From Thalassospira lohafexi (GTDB lineage: Bacteria > Pseudomonadota > Alphaproteobacteria > Rhodospirillales > Thalassospiraceae): DNA of 64,000 nt. Location of the stretch: assembly GCF_002844275.1 (NCBI RefSeq), contig NZ_NXGX01000001.1:744001-808000 (forward strand). Reading direction: 5' to 3'. Every line of letters begins with the position of its first letter. The stretch's first letter is position 1. A program made the translations under genes and the position numbers. The notes under the pieces were generated by a model, which saw only the letters and a list, made by a program, of their open reading frames with translations, had not been told where the DNA came from and did not search any database. Shown here one piece after another: positions 1 to 9,180 of this stretch.

Positions 1-10
1 GCCAAAGATC

Positions 11-424
11 TTATCGTGCCAGATCGGTTGTGGGCTTGGTTTTTAGTTCCAGCAAATCCCACTTGTTGCCATACAGGTCTTCAAATACGGCGACCGTGCC
101 ATAGGGTTCATGGCGTGGCTGTTCGAGAAATGGCACGCCGGCTTGGCGCATGCGGTCATAATCGCGGGTAAAATCATCGGTATTAAGGAAAAATCCGACC
201 CGGCCACCCGTTTGATCGCCAATGATGCATGTTTGGCGCTCGCCACTTGCACGGGCCAGCAAAATGCGGGTTTCCTGTGCCCCCTTCGGGCCAACAATCA
301 CCCAGCGTTTGCCATCACCAAGATCGGTATCTTCAAGAAGCTCAAACCCGACCTTGTCGGTATAAAACGCAATGGCGGCATCGTAATCGCGTACAACAAG
401 CGTGATCAAACCAATATGGGGCAT
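11..424 (-). CDS. VOC (glyoxalase/bleomycin-resistance) family protein
   Basis: A 137-residue protein of the vicinal oxygen chelate fold. It shows the paired beta-alpha-beta-beta-beta modules, an early LVVRDYDAAIAFY segment and a closing YGNKWDLLEL strand whose Glu is a usual metal ligand. The substrate cannot be told from sequence; relatives include lactoylglutathione lyases, dioxygenases and fosfomycin or bleomycin resistance proteins. It lies just downstream of radC on the same strand and may be co-transcribed with it. ATG start at 424. The function call is limited to the fold. Confidence 0.85.
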   Translation of the reverse strand: MPHIGLITLVVRDYDAAIAFYTDKVGFELLEDTDLGDGKRWVIVGPKGAQETRILLARASGERQTCIIGDQTGGRVGFFLNTDDFTRDYDRMRQAGVPFLEQPRHEPYGTVAVFEDLYGNKWDLLELKTKPTTDLAR

Positions 425-470
425 GGTAATTTTTCCGGTTGGAAATAGGGGGAGCTTTGGGGTGGTGGCC

Positions 471-1331
471 TTAAATCAAGCCAAGCGTTTTAAATGAATT
501 ATATCCCGCTTGACTGATGATGATGTGGTCATGCACCGCAATCTCCATCGCCTTGGCGGCATCAACGATCTTGCGCGTCATCTCGATATCGCCGCGTGAC
601 GGGGTGGCGTCCCCGCTTGGATGGTTGTGGACCAGTATGATCGCGGATGCATGCAGCTCAAGCGCGCGTTTGATGACTTCGCGTGGATAAACCGGGGTGT
701 GATCGACTGTGCCGCGCTGATGGCATTCATCGGCAATCAGCCGGTTTTTACGATCCAGAAACAGCAAATGCAGTTCTTCGTTTTTCAAATGCCCGATCCG
801 CACCCGGCAATAGTCAATCAGCTGTTCCCAACTGGCAATCACCGGCAGTTCCATGGCACGTTCACGCGATAAATGCTGTGCACTGGCCTCGGCAATCTTG
901 ATCGCGGCAATGCCGGCCTCGCCAAGCCCCTTGGCCTTGTGCAAATCTTCGGGGCGGGCGGATAACACATTGGCAAAGCTGCCAAACTGCGCAATCAGCG
1001 ATTTGGCCAGCGGTTTAACATCACCACGCGGCATCGCCATGCACAACATCAGTTCCAGCAATTCATAATCGGCCAAGGCCGTCGCACCGCCTTTGATAAA
1101 GCGCTCGCGCAACCGTTGGCGGTGGCCGTGATAATGCGGTTTGGCGGATTTCGGTGTTGTGGCATCTGCCGACGATGCGGGCAGGGGCGTATCGTGCTCG
1201 GAAACGGGTGGGGATGCCGGGCTCTGCATCGCAGAAGGGATATCGTGGGCCTGATCAAAAAACACCCGCGTCCCGTCATCGATTTCAGAAGTCGGGGTCA
1301 AAGCAGCTTTGCGATTTTTGGTGTCGCTCAA
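471..1331 (-). CDS. radC: DNA repair protein RadC (JAMM domain)
   Basis: A 286-residue RadC-family protein. The N-terminal 70 residues are low-complexity, followed by a UPF0758-type helix-hairpin region (YELLELMLCMAMPRGD) and a C-terminal JAB1/MPN metal site HNHPSGDATPSRGD, giving H235, H237 and D248. The start is a TTG at 1331, preceded by GGGGGAAG five bases upstream; no better ATG is near. It follows map with a 22-base gap on the same strand. The family is named for DNA repair, but the biochemical role is unsettled; the metal site is intact. Confidence 0.93.
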   Translation of the reverse strand: MSDTKNRKAALTPTSEIDDGTRVFFDQAHDIPSAMQSPASPPVSEHDTPLPASSADATTPKSAKPHYHGHRQRLRERFIKGGATALADYELLELMLCMAMPRGDVKPLAKSLIAQFGSFANVLSARPEDLHKAKGLGEAGIAAIKIAEASAQHLSRERAMELPVIASWEQLIDYCRVRIGHLKNEELHLLFLDRKNRLIADECHQRGTVDHTPVYPREVIKRALELHASAIILVHNHPSGDATPSRGDIEMTRKIVDAAKAMEIAVHDHIIISQAGYNSFKTLGLI

Positions 1332-1353
1332 ATCTGCTTCCCCCGTTTACCCG

Positions 1354-2160
1354 TTACTCGGCTGCTTTGCCAAGATCATAGGGTGGTTTGTCCAGACCAG
1401 CCGGTGAGCGGGTAAAGATTTCAAACCCGTCGTCGGTCACGCCAAGCGAATGTTCAAACTGTGACGACAGTTTGCGGTCTCGCGTCACCGCTGTCCAGCC
1501 ATCAGGTAAAATTTTACACGCATAAGTGCCCTGATTGATCATCGGCTCAATCGTAAAGATCATGCCGGGTTCCAGAATAAGCCCTTCGCCGGGTTTGCCG
1601 TAATGCAGGATATTTGGCGCATCATGGAATACCTGACCAAGCCCGTGACCACAGAAATCACGCACGACAGAGAACCGCTCACCTTCGGCATAGGACTGGA
1701 TCGCATGACCGATATCGCCAAGGGTCGCACCCGGCTTAACCGCGTTAATCCCGCGCCAAAGCGCTTCATAAGTCACATCGACAAGGCGCTGGGCCATGAC
1801 TTTGGGCGTACCGGCGATATACATGCGTGATGTATCGCCGTACCAGCCATCAACAATGACCGTGACATCAATGTTCATGATGTCGCCATTCTGCAGTTTC
1901 TTGTCACCCGGAATGCCGTGGCAAACTACGTGATTGATCGATGTGCAGATTGATTTTGGGAAACCGCGATAATTCAGGCAGGCCGAAATCGAATTGTGAT
2001 CGCGGATATATTCATCACACAGGCGATCAAGCTCACCGGTGGTCACACCCGGCACAACATGCGGGGTAATCATATCAAGCACTTCCGCTGCCAGCCGACC
2101 GGCGGCGCGCATGCCTTCAAATGCTTCGGGGCCGTGAAGTTTAACTTTTCCGTTCGCCAC
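1354..2160 (-). CDS. map: Type I methionine aminopeptidase
   Basis: Removes the N-terminal methionine from nascent proteins in the cytoplasm. The 268-residue pita-bread enzyme has the five metal ligands D98, D109, H172, E205 and E236 and the conserved H81. The GTG start at 2160 is supported by AAGGAG seven bases upstream. The C-terminus runs about ten residues past the usual end. It sits between sfsA and radC on the same strand, a common alphaproteobacterial order, and probably forms one transcript with them. Confidence 0.97.
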   Translation of the reverse strand: MANGKVKLHGPEAFEGMRAAGRLAAEVLDMITPHVVPGVTTGELDRLCDEYIRDHNSISACLNYRGFPKSICTSINHVVCHGIPGDKKLQNGDIMNIDVTVIVDGWYGDTSRMYIAGTPKVMAQRLVDVTYEALWRGINAVKPGATLGDIGHAIQSYAEGERFSVVRDFCGHGLGQVFHDAPNILHYGKPGEGLILEPGMIFTIEPMINQGTYACKILPDGWTAVTRDRKLSSQFEHSLGVTDDGFEIFTRSPAGLDKPPYDLGKAAE

Positions 2161-2271
2161 CCGAAATCTCCTTAAGCTCGGCTACATATCTATCGAATTT
2201 GTTGGACAATGACATAAAGCCAGATGCTGGAATTGGCAAGGTTTGGCTGATATGCGCGTGGTTTAGGGCCG

Positions 2272-2985
2272 TTAAACACCGACAATCGGCAATGCGTTGC
2301 GCACCGTTACCGTATCGGTATCAATTGCACAGTCATAAGCAATCGCCTCAACCCCGTTTTCGCGCGCGGCCTTAAACCGATCGCCATAGTGCGGATCAAT
2401 ATCGGTCGAAAGCGTAAACCGGTCACAATCGGTCCGCTGGATCAGGTAAAACATCACCGCCCGGTGTCCCTCCGCGACCATATCGGTCATTTCATCGAGG
2501 TGCTTTGCCCCGCGTGCGGTGACGGCATCGGGGAATTCGGCCAGCCCCGGTATATCTTCATCACGTTTAAGATGGACGTTTTTGACCTCGACATAACAAA
2601 GCCCCCGGTCTGGATCAGACAGCAGGATATCAATCCGCGAATTCTTGCCGTATTTCACTTCGCGTTTGAGGTCCTGATAGCCCGCAAGCTCTTTGATCTT
2701 GCCGGCCAAAATGGCTTCTTCGACAATCGCATTGGGGTGCGATGTGTTGATGCCAATCCAGGCATCCCCGATCTGGCACAGCTCCCAGCTATATTTCAGT
2801 TTGCGTTTCGGGTTGTCTGATTGCGACAGCCAGACATCAATGCCCGGCTCCTTAAGCCCGATCATCCCGCCCGGATTGGCACAATGCGCGGTAATAACCT
2901 CCCCGCTATCAAGTTCAACATCGGCCAGAAACCGTTTGTAACGTTTGATCAGCGTGCCGTGGATCAGCGGGGTTGGAAGATGCAT
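2272..2985 (-). CDS. sfsA: Sugar fermentation stimulation protein homolog SfsA
   Basis: A 237-residue SfsA protein: an N-terminal OB-like part with the conserved CANPGGMIGL segment and a nuclease-like C-terminal half (YGKNSRIDILLSD, CYVEVKNVHL, FPDAVTARGAKHL). In E. coli it was isolated as a DNA-binding stimulator of maltose metabolism; the D...E-V-K pattern suggests a nuclease fold. ATG start at 2985 with GAAAGG upstream. It is first in the same-strand series sfsA-map-radC, 111 bases ahead of map. Confidence 0.95.
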   Translation of the reverse strand: MHLPTPLIHGTLIKRYKRFLADVELDSGEVITAHCANPGGMIGLKEPGIDVWLSQSDNPKRKLKYSWELCQIGDAWIGINTSHPNAIVEEAILAGKIKELAGYQDLKREVKYGKNSRIDILLSDPDRGLCYVEVKNVHLKRDEDIPGLAEFPDAVTARGAKHLDEMTDMVAEGHRAVMFYLIQRTDCDRFTLSTDIDPHYGDRFKAARENGVEAIAYDCAIDTDTVTVRNALPIVGV

Positions 2986-3112
2986 CGTCGGCCTTTCGGG
3001 GAAACTGTCCTGACAGGAACTGTCATGTGATTTCTAAAACATGCTGCCAATTTCACGGCAATCGCGCCATACATCAACCCTTTGCTGCCCAAAGCCCTCA
3101 AAGGATTGAAAA

Positions 3113-3331
3113 TTGCACCAGACCCTTCGCGATAAAGCCATTGCCGTTTGCGACAAAAAGATCGCGCAAAAAGGCCCAAATGTCGGGCTGTCATTCTATG
3201 CGTTTTTTGCCAACCGCAATGATGACCCGGATATGTTGATGGAGGCCGCCACATGGTGGATCAAAACCCACCGGCTTGATCATTTCGAAAAGGCGGCCAA
3301 AATCCGCGAGATGGTTCTTGCGGGCCAATAA
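3113..3331 (+). CDS. Small hypothetical protein
   Basis: A 72-residue basic protein that I do not recognise. It has no signal peptide or membrane segment; the middle holds SFYAFFANRNDDPDM and the C-terminal third looks helical (DHFEKAAKIREMV). The TTG start at 3113 has AAGGA about eight bases upstream, and codon use is like the neighbours. It fills the only gap between divergent sfsA and the convergent methyltransferase, ending 3 bases before that gene's stop. I favour a real gene on position and ribosome site; no function is proposed. Confidence 0.6.
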   Translation: MHQTLRDKAIAVCDKKIAQKGPNVGLSFYAFFANRNDDPDMLMEAATWWIKTHRLDHFEKAAKIREMVLAGQ

Positions 3332-3334
3332 GTC

Positions 3335-4246
3335 CTAGTTTTGTGGTTCCGGCTTGTCTGGAACGTCACCAAGGAAATCCACCAGACTAACCTGACCGGA
3401 CCCCCGGCGCAGCGGCTTGGGCTGACTATCATCGGGTGCCCAGCCGGTCAGATAGATCACTTGAAACTTGGCATGCACCCGGCCATCTTCCCTGCCATGG
3501 CGTTCGTGATAGATCGCGGCGGCACGTGCCAATGTACTGCGTTTGGTGAATTTCTTGGACCGTTTGGCGACAATGTTGCTTTCGCCCATCCCCGAAAGGT
3601 CGCGCATCAGTTTAAGCGCATCGGGGTAATCAATCGTGATGTCATCGGCATCGACCACCGGCAGGGCAAAGCCGCTGCGTTGAAGCAATGCACCAGCATC
3701 TTTGACATCGACAAACGGTGAAACACGCGGCGATACGCCGCCTTCTTCTTCGGCCTCCGCCGTCATCAGGGCTTCGCGCAGGTCTTTAAGCGTCTCGCCA
3801 CCGAGCATAGACGCCAAAAACAGCCCGTCGGGTTTCAGCGCACGGCGGGCCTGCAGCAACATGCCCGGCAGATCATTGACCCAATGCAGGCTCAAGTTCG
3901 ACAAGATCAGATCAAGCGATCCTTCGGCAAAGGGCAGGAATTCTTCATCCGCCACCATGCTGGATCGGCCATTAAGATCACGCGCGGCCTTGGCATAACG
4001 ATACGAGATATCAGCTTGATGCAATGTCTCGACCCGGCTGCTTGCGGCAAGGATCTGTGCCAACTCACCACTGTGACAGCCAAGATCAACCGCACGCGGG
4101 AAATTGCGCGTGGTGTCTTCAAGCCGGTCGGCCAGCCGGTCGGCGGTTTCGGCAAACAGGAAGTTGAACTCGGACGCGCGCGACGCGGCGCGGTCACGGC
4201 GCAGTTTAAGGATATGACGATCAAAGACCGTGATCGGATCGGCCAT
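3335..4246 (-). CDS. SAM-dependent methyltransferase, NDUFAF5/BioC-like
   Basis: A 303-residue class I methyltransferase-fold protein. The SAM loop is VDLGCHSGEL, followed by the acidic strand ADISYRY and the LSLHWVNDLPGML segment typical of the BioC/NDUFAF5 group. The N-terminus (FDRHILKLRRDRAA) matches the alphaproteobacterial relatives of mitochondrial NDUFAF5, a complex I assembly factor that hydroxylates an arginine. That assignment is a family inference; BioC is the alternative, but no biotin genes are nearby. It is divergent from comF across the inserted 4.3-8.2 kb block. ATG at 4246. Confidence 0.85.
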   Translation of the reverse strand: MADPITVFDRHILKLRRDRAASRASEFNFLFAETADRLADRLEDTTRNFPRAVDLGCHSGELAQILAASSRVETLHQADISYRYAKAARDLNGRSSMVADEEFLPFAEGSLDLILSNLSLHWVNDLPGMLLQARRALKPDGLFLASMLGGETLKDLREALMTAEAEEEGGVSPRVSPFVDVKDAGALLQRSGFALPVVDADDITIDYPDALKLMRDLSGMGESNIVAKRSKKFTKRSTLARAAAIYHERHGREDGRVHAKFQVIYLTGWAPDDSQPKPLRRGSGQVSLVDFLGDVPDKPEPQN

Positions 4247-4330
4247 GGGGCGGGAAGCTCCGGCAAAGTCGTTTCAAATGTTACGACCTAGATAGAGCGT
4301 CCCGCCCCAGGGCGCAATCGAAGATCGGCC

Positions 4331-6463
4331 TTAAAGTTCCAATATCAGCGGCGCATCACCGTCGGTTTCCGATGCAGCAGGCATAGCACAGCAGATCAAT
4401 GCCTCGTCAGGTTTAACCGCCGCACTGGGTTGGGTTTTATAGGTCACGTGTCCTTGTAAAATTTTGGTCCGGCATGTGCCGCAATTCCCACCGCGACAGC
4501 TGGCTTCGGGGGCAAGCCCGGCATCCTCGGCAAGTTCAAGCAGCGTCTTGTCGGCGTCGGGTTGCCAGATGGCGGCCTGAGCGGATTTCGCGAATTCGAC
4601 CTGTGTTGCTTTGGGGCTCGCCGGGGCGAGTTCGGGCAACTGGTCATTGGCATCAAGGCTTCGTTGAAGCGATGCGGGGCCAAAGGCCTCGGCATGGATG
4701 CGGTTATTGGTAATGTTTAACCCGCGCAGGCCGTCATACATCGCCTGCATGAAGGGCGGCGGCCCACACAGATAAAAATCAAAATCATCAAACGGCAGCA
4801 GCGACCGAAGCAAATTCATGTCGATATGACCTGATGCTTCGTAATCCTTGCGCGGTTCTGCCCCATCTGCATCGGCCAGAACCCGGACAAGGCGAATGTT
4901 GCCCTGTGCGGCCTTCACAAGTTCAATGATCTCGCTGTCAAAGGCCCGGTCAGCGAGATTGCGGGCAGAATAAAACAGCCATGTCGGACGGAAACCGCGC
5001 GTGCGCAGTCCTTCATAGACAATATGGCGCAGCATCGAAATCATTGGGGTAATGCCAATGCCGCCCGCCATCAGAACCACCGGCCGCTTTGCATCGACAT
5101 CAAGGTGAAACTCCCCGGCTGGTGCCCGCGCCTCAATCACATCGCCAACACGCAGGGTGTCATGCAAGTGGCTTGAGACAACACCTTCGCGCTTTACGCT
5201 GATGCGATAGGTATAATCCGATGGCCCATTTGAAAGCGTATAGGTTCGGATCAACGGCGTGTCCGTGCCGGGTATCTCCACACGGATCGGTAAATGCTGT
5301 CCCGCTTTGTTGGGCAAAGTGCCATTCTGATCTGCCGGTTCAAGGTGGAACGATTTGATCAGGTGGTTTTCCTCGGTAATCCGGGCAATTTTGAACGGAC
5401 GCCAGCTTTTTGCTGCCTCAATGGCCGCAAGGTTCCGTGCCGCACTTTCCCAGTCCCCGGTCAGAAGGCTGTTGGGCGACGCACCATCCGCTTGATCGCG
5501 CCAGCGTATCGGCAGGGCAGAGCCCCTGAAAACCACCTTGCGCGGGAAAACCCGCCAAAGGCGTTCAGCCCCCTGAAAGGCGGCAATTTCCGGCCCTTCG
5601 ACAATGACGTCGGCATCGCCGGTGATTTGCAGGACATTGCCCGTGTTAAAATCGGTAAAGATCAACCCTGCCTTCGGGTTGGTCAGGATATTGCCCAGCG
5701 TGTTGAAAAACAGGTTTCCGGCAAAATCGGGAATGGTCAGGGTGCCGTCGGCGGCTATGTGGACAAACCCGGCTTTGCCGCCGCGATGGGATACATCGAC
5801 TTCGCGTTTTTTTCCGGCACGATCAACATAGGTTGCGACAAAAAAAGTGTCGGCAGCGGCAATGATCGCCCGTGCCCGTTCATCAAGTTCTGCCGACGTT
5901 TCGGGGGACGACGCGGTAGGGGCAAGTGGATCACGGATGAATTCAAAATCGCGCAGATGGATATACTGCGGGCAATTGCCATAGCTGTGCCCGACCTCGA
6001 TGGTAAAGTGATCATCGGAAGAATGCGCAATTGTACCGTTCATACGGTTACGCCGTCTGGTATGCAGTTCAATCCCGATCATGCCGATTGCCGTGCCGTC
6101 ACCTATGCCAGCATCCGCAGGATCGGTCGCATCGCGCGGGATGTTGACCGAAAGATGATGGGGATCGGGTGAGTTGAGAAATCCGGGGTGGTTGGCGCGA
6201 AGGGTTGCCCAGACATCGCCCGCATCATCCACCGTGCCAAATACGGCAAAGGGCAGTTGCGGATAGAACTGACGATGTTGATCAATCAGATGATCACGCA
6301 GCACACGTTTGCCCATTTCGGCCATCTTTGTCTCGACACCGACCAACTGTTGCATGTGGATCTCGCCCTCATGCCACGGGCCGGACGTGTCCGCACCTGA
6401 CGGCGTGAATTGCACGGGGGCGGAAGATGGGATTTTTGAGGGCGATGCACTGCGCGTGTTCAT
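4331..6463 (-). CDS. Fusion oxidoreductase: PNPOx-like, ferredoxin reductase and 2Fe-2S domains
   Basis: A 710-residue modular redox protein. Residues about 30-330 contain two pyridoxamine-5'-phosphate-oxidase-like split-barrel stretches; about 355-590 is an FNR module with the FAD motif RTYTLSN, GGIGITPMISML and the CGPPPFMQAMYDGL end; the last 85 residues are a plant-type ferredoxin with C656, C661, C664 and C691 or C692. Electrons should pass from NAD(P)H through flavin to the cluster; the final substrate is unknown. ATG at 6463 with AAAGGAAAC upstream. It lies 98 bases downstream of the glutathione transferase on the same strand, so they may share a transcript. Confidence 0.88.
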   Translation of the reverse strand: MNTRSASPSKIPSSAPVQFTPSGADTSGPWHEGEIHMQQLVGVETKMAEMGKRVLRDHLIDQHRQFYPQLPFAVFGTVDDAGDVWATLRANHPGFLNSPDPHHLSVNIPRDATDPADAGIGDGTAIGMIGIELHTRRRNRMNGTIAHSSDDHFTIEVGHSYGNCPQYIHLRDFEFIRDPLAPTASSPETSAELDERARAIIAAADTFFVATYVDRAGKKREVDVSHRGGKAGFVHIAADGTLTIPDFAGNLFFNTLGNILTNPKAGLIFTDFNTGNVLQITGDADVIVEGPEIAAFQGAERLWRVFPRKVVFRGSALPIRWRDQADGASPNSLLTGDWESAARNLAAIEAAKSWRPFKIARITEENHLIKSFHLEPADQNGTLPNKAGQHLPIRVEIPGTDTPLIRTYTLSNGPSDYTYRISVKREGVVSSHLHDTLRVGDVIEARAPAGEFHLDVDAKRPVVLMAGGIGITPMISMLRHIVYEGLRTRGFRPTWLFYSARNLADRAFDSEIIELVKAAQGNIRLVRVLADADGAEPRKDYEASGHIDMNLLRSLLPFDDFDFYLCGPPPFMQAMYDGLRGLNITNNRIHAEAFGPASLQRSLDANDQLPELAPASPKATQVEFAKSAQAAIWQPDADKTLLELAEDAGLAPEASCRGGNCGTCRTKILQGHVTYKTQPSAAVKPDEALICCAMPAASETDGDAPLILEL

Positions 6464-6561
6464 GACAGTTTCCTTTTCGAAGGACGAGGCTCAGGGCCGG
6501 TCTTGGGGCAGGGGGGAGTTTGAGCGGGGGCACAAACACAGTGAAAGACCGGCCCGGCCCG

Positions 6562-7179
6562 TCAGATCGCCGTACGAAGACCGGCGACTGTTTGCTCAAA
6601 CGCGACGAAACCGGGCAGGGCTTCAACCCGTTTTAGCCACGCGCGCACATTGTCATAGGCGGCAAGGTCAACATTGCCTTCCGGTGCATTGGCGATATAG
6701 CTGTAAAGCGCGACATCGGCGATGGTCGGATGATCAAGCGCGATCCAGTCATTACCTGAAAGCTGGCTCTCAATCTGGGCAAGGATGGCATGGGCGCGTG
6801 CAATGACTTCCTCGGCATTGAACGGCGCGTTAAACACCGTGACCAGACGGGCCGCACTCACGCCATAGGCAATCTGCCCGGCCGCAACCGAAAGCCATTT
6901 CTGAACTTTTGCGGCACCTTCGGCGTCTTCGGGCAGCCAGTCGGTGGCACCAAGCTTCTTGGCGACATAGGTCATGATGGCAATTGAATCGGCAATTACG
7001 ACATCACCATCTTCAAGAACCGGGACCTGCCCAAGCGGGTTCAGTTTAAGGAATTCCGGTGATTTATGTGCGCCGTTGGCCAAATCGACAATGCTTACCT
7101 CGTGCTCAACACCCAGAAGACTCAGGAAAAGATGGGCACGGTGGGCATGACCCGAAAGGGGGAAATGATGCAGTTTCAT
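6562..7179 (-). CDS. Glutathione S-transferase family protein
   Basis: A 205-residue GST: a thioredoxin-fold N-terminal domain ([19 protein letters not shown], cis-proline at GQVPVLEDG, the glutathione-contacting ADSIAI) and an all-helical C-terminal domain with the conserved [10 protein letters not shown]. Start chosen at ATG 7179 because AAAAGGA lies eight bases upstream; an in-frame ATG at 7197 is itself part of that ribosome site. Probably transcribed with the downstream fusion oxidoreductase and controlled by the divergent LysR protein. The substrate is unknown. Confidence 0.92.
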   Translation of the reverse strand: MKLHHFPLSGHAHRAHLFLSLLGVEHEVSIVDLANGAHKSPEFLKLNPLGQVPVLEDGDVVIADSIAIMTYVAKKLGATDWLPEDAEGAAKVQKWLSVAAGQIAYGVSAARLVTVFNAPFNAEEVIARAHAILAQIESQLSGNDWIALDHPTIADVALYSYIANAPEGNVDLAAYDNVRAWLKRVEALPGFVAFEQTVAGLRTAI

Positions 7180-7221
7180 GATCGCGATCCTTTTCATGGA
7201 CAGTATTTATGGAATGATCTG

Positions 7222-7243
7222 ATCATGATTGTTGCTTCATGAT
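7222..7243. promoter_or_regulatory. Candidate LysR operator (inverted repeat)
   Basis: Perfect 7-base arms ATCATGA and TCATGAT separated by 8 bases lie in the 136-base divergent region between the GST gene and the lysR gene. The position and T-to-A dyad suit a LysR-type regulatory site. That the neighbouring regulator binds here is inference. Confidence 0.45.
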
Positions 7244-7315
7244 TAAGGAATATGGTTTTATGGGAATTCATTGTTCCGAAAAATGGAATAATTAGTCAGC
7301 GGTCGGGAAAGCATC

Positions 7316-8212
7316 ATGGATCGATTTCAGGCAATGCGAATTTTTGTCCGCGTCGTCGAGGCGCGCAGCTTCGCCGAAGCTGCGCGACAATTACATTCAA
7401 GTCCACCCGCAGTCACACGTGCGGTCGCATATCTTGAAGAAATCACTGGTGCGCGGCTTCTGACCCGAACAACAAGATCGGTGACCCTGACCGAACCGGG
7501 TGCGCGCTATTATGCCGATTGCAAACGTCTGCTTGCTGCGCTCAGTGAGGCCGAAGCCGCCGCAGGGGGCGAGTATGCCAAGCCGAGCGGCACATTGACG
7601 ATCACCGCCCCGGTCCTGTTCGGGCAGATGTATGTTTTTCCAATTCTGGCCGAATTCCTTGATCTTTATCCCGAGATGCGCGGCCATGCGCTGTTGCTTG
7701 ACCGGATTGTCAATATTGTCGACGAAGGGATCGATATTGCCATTCGCATCGGTCACATGGCCGACACATCCATGAGCGCGATCAAGGTTGGAACCGTGCG
7801 CCATGTCGTTTGCGGTTCACCGGACTACTTTGCACGAAATGGCCGGCCACAGGTGCCCGCAGACCTTGGCACGCATAAGATTATTGCATCGACCGGATCC
7901 TCGATACCCCTTGACTGGCAATTTGGCCGGGATCAGAAAATCAACCTTTCCGTCACAGCACGTCTGCAAAGCAATTCGATTGCAGCCGGCCGCCAGGCAG
8001 CAATTGACGGCTGGGGACTAATGCGTCTGCTGTCCTATCAGGCGGCCCCCTATGTTCAGGATGGATTGCTTGACGTGGTTTTAACTGAGTATGAGCCCGA
8101 ACCACTGCCGATCCATATTGTCCATCCCGAAGGCCGCCATGCATCCGCCAAGGTGCGCTCCTTTATCGATCTGGCGGTGGATCGTCTGCGGGCAGACGCG
8201 CGCATTAATTAG
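7316..8212 (+). CDS. LysR family transcriptional regulator
   Basis: A 298-residue LysR-type regulator. Residues 1-60 form the winged helix-turn-helix (SFAEAARQLHSSPPAVTRAVAYLEE); about 90-295 is the substrate-binding effector domain (GTLTITAPVLFGQ, DIAIRIGHMAD). ATG at 7316 with GGGAAAG upstream. It is divergent from the GST/fusion oxidoreductase pair, the classical arrangement for LysR control of the adjacent operon. The sequence resembles the CrgA/DsdC-type subgroup; the effector is not predictable. Confidence 0.94.
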   Translation: MDRFQAMRIFVRVVEARSFAEAARQLHSSPPAVTRAVAYLEEITGARLLTRTTRSVTLTEPGARYYADCKRLLAALSEAEAAAGGEYAKPSGTLTITAPVLFGQMYVFPILAEFLDLYPEMRGHALLLDRIVNIVDEGIDIAIRIGHMADTSMSAIKVGTVRHVVCGSPDYFARNGRPQVPADLGTHKIIASTGSSIPLDWQFGRDQKINLSVTARLQSNSIAAGRQAAIDGWGLMRLLSYQAAPYVQDGLLDVVLTEYEPEPLPIHIVHPEGRHASAKVRSFIDLAVDRLRADARIN

Positions 8213-8290
8213 GAAGGCACATTTTAGGGTCAGGCCCTGGTCCCGACACATGCTATATTCCGGTTCCAGTTCAGTGTTTTGGGGCATCTG

Positions 8291-9082
8291 GTGGGAATTT
8301 CGTCGTCGCAAATTGGCCGTGTCATCGGCAATGTGGTGCAAATCGGGTTGCGAACCGTTTTACCACCGCGTTGCGGCGGATGTGGGGAAATGACCGACAC
8401 TACCCATGCGGTCTGTGCCGAGTGCTGGGCCGGATTGCGGTTTATCACCGCCCCACAATGCGCGTGCTGTGGATATCCGTTCGAACTCGATGTTAGCGCT
8501 AACATCGAGGCTATTGACCAAAACGCGGATGGTAAAACCCTGTGCGGGAACTGCCATCAAAAGAAACCGGCCTATGATCAGGCACGTGCGGCCTTGGTCT
8601 ATGACGATCATAGCCGCGAGTATCTTCTGCGATTCAAACATGCGGATCGTACCGATTTAACCCCGCTTCTGGCCCGCTGGATGTTTCAGGCCGGACACGA
8701 TATGTGGGGCGATGCAACGTTGATTTTACCGGTCCCCTTGCACCGCCGACGTCTGTTGGCGCGGCGCTATAATCAGTCGGGCCTTTTGGCGCAAAGGCTT
8801 TCGCGTCACACCGGAATTTCATGGGACGGATTGGTGTTGCGGCGGGATCGCAATACACGCAGTCTTGGCGGATTGGGGCCATCATCGCGTAAGCGCGAGG
8901 TTGGGGGTGCCTTTCGCATTGATGACGCCCGTGCGGATCGTCTTGGGCTTGCCGGTGCCAATGTTGTTTTAGTCGATGATGTTTTGACAACCGGGGCAAC
9001 CGCCAATGCCTGTGCCAGCAGTTTAAAGCGGGCCGGGGTCATGCACGTATCCGTGATCACGGTTGCACGTGTCGTGCGATAA
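8291..9082 (+). CDS. comF: ComF family protein (phosphoribosyltransferase-like)
   Basis: A 263-residue ComF/GntX protein. The N-terminal third carries four CxxC-type pairs (CGGC, CAEC, CACC, CGNC) likely to bind zinc, and the C-terminal part has the phosphoribosyltransferase motif VVLVDDVLTTGATANA. In naturally competent bacteria ComF aids uptake of single-stranded DNA; in alphaproteobacteria its role is unclear. GTG 8291 is preferred because GGGG lies six bases upstream; TTG 8279 is the alternative. The last 57 bases recur at 10554-10610. The TAA stop at 9080-9082 corresponds to a TGA at the second copy. Confidence 0.9.
   Translation: MGISSSQIGRVIGNVVQIGLRTVLPPRCGGCGEMTDTTHAVCAECWAGLRFITAPQCACCGYPFELDVSANIEAIDQNADGKTLCGNCHQKKPAYDQARAALVYDDHSREYLLRFKHADRTDLTPLLARWMFQAGHDMWGDATLILPVPLHRRRLLARRYNQSGLLAQRLSRHTGISWDGLVLRRDRNTRSLGGLGPSSRKREVGGAFRIDDARADRLGLAGANVVLVDDVLTTGATANACASSLKRAGVMHVSVITVARVVR
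9024..9080 (+). repeat. Direct repeat, copy 1 (comF 3' end)
   Basis: These 57 bases match 10554-10610 at 56 positions; the one difference is T at 9039 against C at 10569. This copy is the in-frame end of comF. Its centre holds the perfect 12-base palindrome CCGTGATCACGG. The difference changes Val (GTC) here to Ala (GCC) in copy 2. Confidence 0.97.
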
Positions 9083-9180
9083 GGCCTGATTTTTGTCACG
9101 TCTGCGGGTTCATAGGCACTGCCATCGACCATGGGTAATGTCGCGTGATCAACGTATCATGTGCTTGTTTGACGCCGGAA

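Noticed and set aside
5294-6172. A 292-codon open frame on the plus strand
   Set aside because: It lies wholly antisense to the fusion oxidoreductase, has no ribosome site and no recognisable domain.
4247-8290. Search for flanking direct repeats around the GST/fusion oxidoreductase block like those at comF
   Set aside because: No repeat was found between 4247-4330 and 8213-8290; the 3'-end duplication pattern is not supported here.
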